From the NCBI RefSeq assembly GCF_009078285.1, contig NZ_RQSP01000028.1, positions 1 through 34,484 of the forward strand: a stretch of DNA of 34,484 nucleotides. The letters are read 5' to 3'. This document shows, in pieces, positions 34,472-34,484 of the stretch; position 1 is the stretch's first letter; each line of letters begins with the position of its first letter. The translations under genes were made by a program, and so were the position numbers. The stretch comes from Bifidobacterium jacchi (GTDB lineage: Bacteria > Actinomycetota > Actinomycetes > Actinomycetales > Bifidobacteriaceae). A model generated the notes under the pieces. That model was not told the origin of the DNA, ran no database searches, and saw only the letters and a program-made list of their open reading frames with translations.

Positions 34472-34484
34472 AGTGTATACCCCC
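34472..34484 (-). promoter_or_regulatory. Candidate -10 box of the pilus operon beside a G-run
   Basis: On the minus strand the window begins GGGGGTATACACTA. TATACA (34474-34479) or TACACT (34472-34477) would serve as -10, giving a leader of about 90 bases. The G-run (34480-34484) continues to the window edge, so its length and the -35 box cannot be seen. Confidence 0.35.

Overview
The window is GC-rich, densely coded chromosomal DNA whose gene content and order (guaB; prfA-prmC-tsaC-wecA; rpmE; ettA; a class C sortase pilus locus) point to a Bifidobacterium (Actinomycetota). This assignment is an inference from protein character, codon use, two apparently leaderless starts and the pilus locus; no 16S rRNA is present and the species cannot be named.

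Layout. 1-248: the tail of an unidentified plus-strand gene, a tandem hairpin repeat and the guaB terminator. 249-6413, all minus strand: guaB (IMP dehydrogenase); the translation/envelope block prfA-prmC-tsaC-wecA; and rpmE (ribosomal protein L31) with a strong terminator. 6414-7544: an AT-rich spacer, an unrecognised 139-residue protein on the plus strand, and a convergent tRNA with a CAU anticodon. 7733-11249: a YkoE-like vitamin transporter subunit, a DUF2974-like alpha/beta hydrolase, and a divergent DUF4391-like protein. 11504-12493: a Gfo/Idh/MocA oxidoreductase. 12554-15303 (minus): a three-gene ABC exporter whose ATPase reading frame is broken by a +1 shift. 15623-17140: a DHA2-type MFS transporter. 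17241-18539: a GT4 glycosyltransferase. 18886-20064: an AAA/DUF4143 ATPase preceded by four 23-bp-phased direct repeats. 20449-22125: EttA, an ABC-F translation factor, followed by two strong hairpins.

22387-34377 (minus) is a sortase-assembled pilus operon. Transcription runs from a 2741-residue LPDTG adhesin with about 30 GG-x-x-G (GLUG-like) repeats, to an LPGTG major pilin, a class C sortase, and a small pilin with the non-canonical sorting motif TANTG. A working model, inferred, is giant tip or decorating adhesin, shaft pilin, polymerase, and basal pilin handed to a different (class E-like) housekeeping sortase. A stem-loop between major pilin and sortase could set their relative expression.

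Short tandem repeats recur across the window. They are in-frame at the termini of WecA, the DUF4391 protein, the MFS transporter, the small pilin and the giant adhesin, and they overlap the 3' ends of ykoE and the hydrolase gene. The most unusual features are the pilus operon's giant repeat protein and odd sorting signal, the phased repeat array before the AAA ATPase, the broken ABC ATPase, and the covarying tandem hairpins at the left edge.
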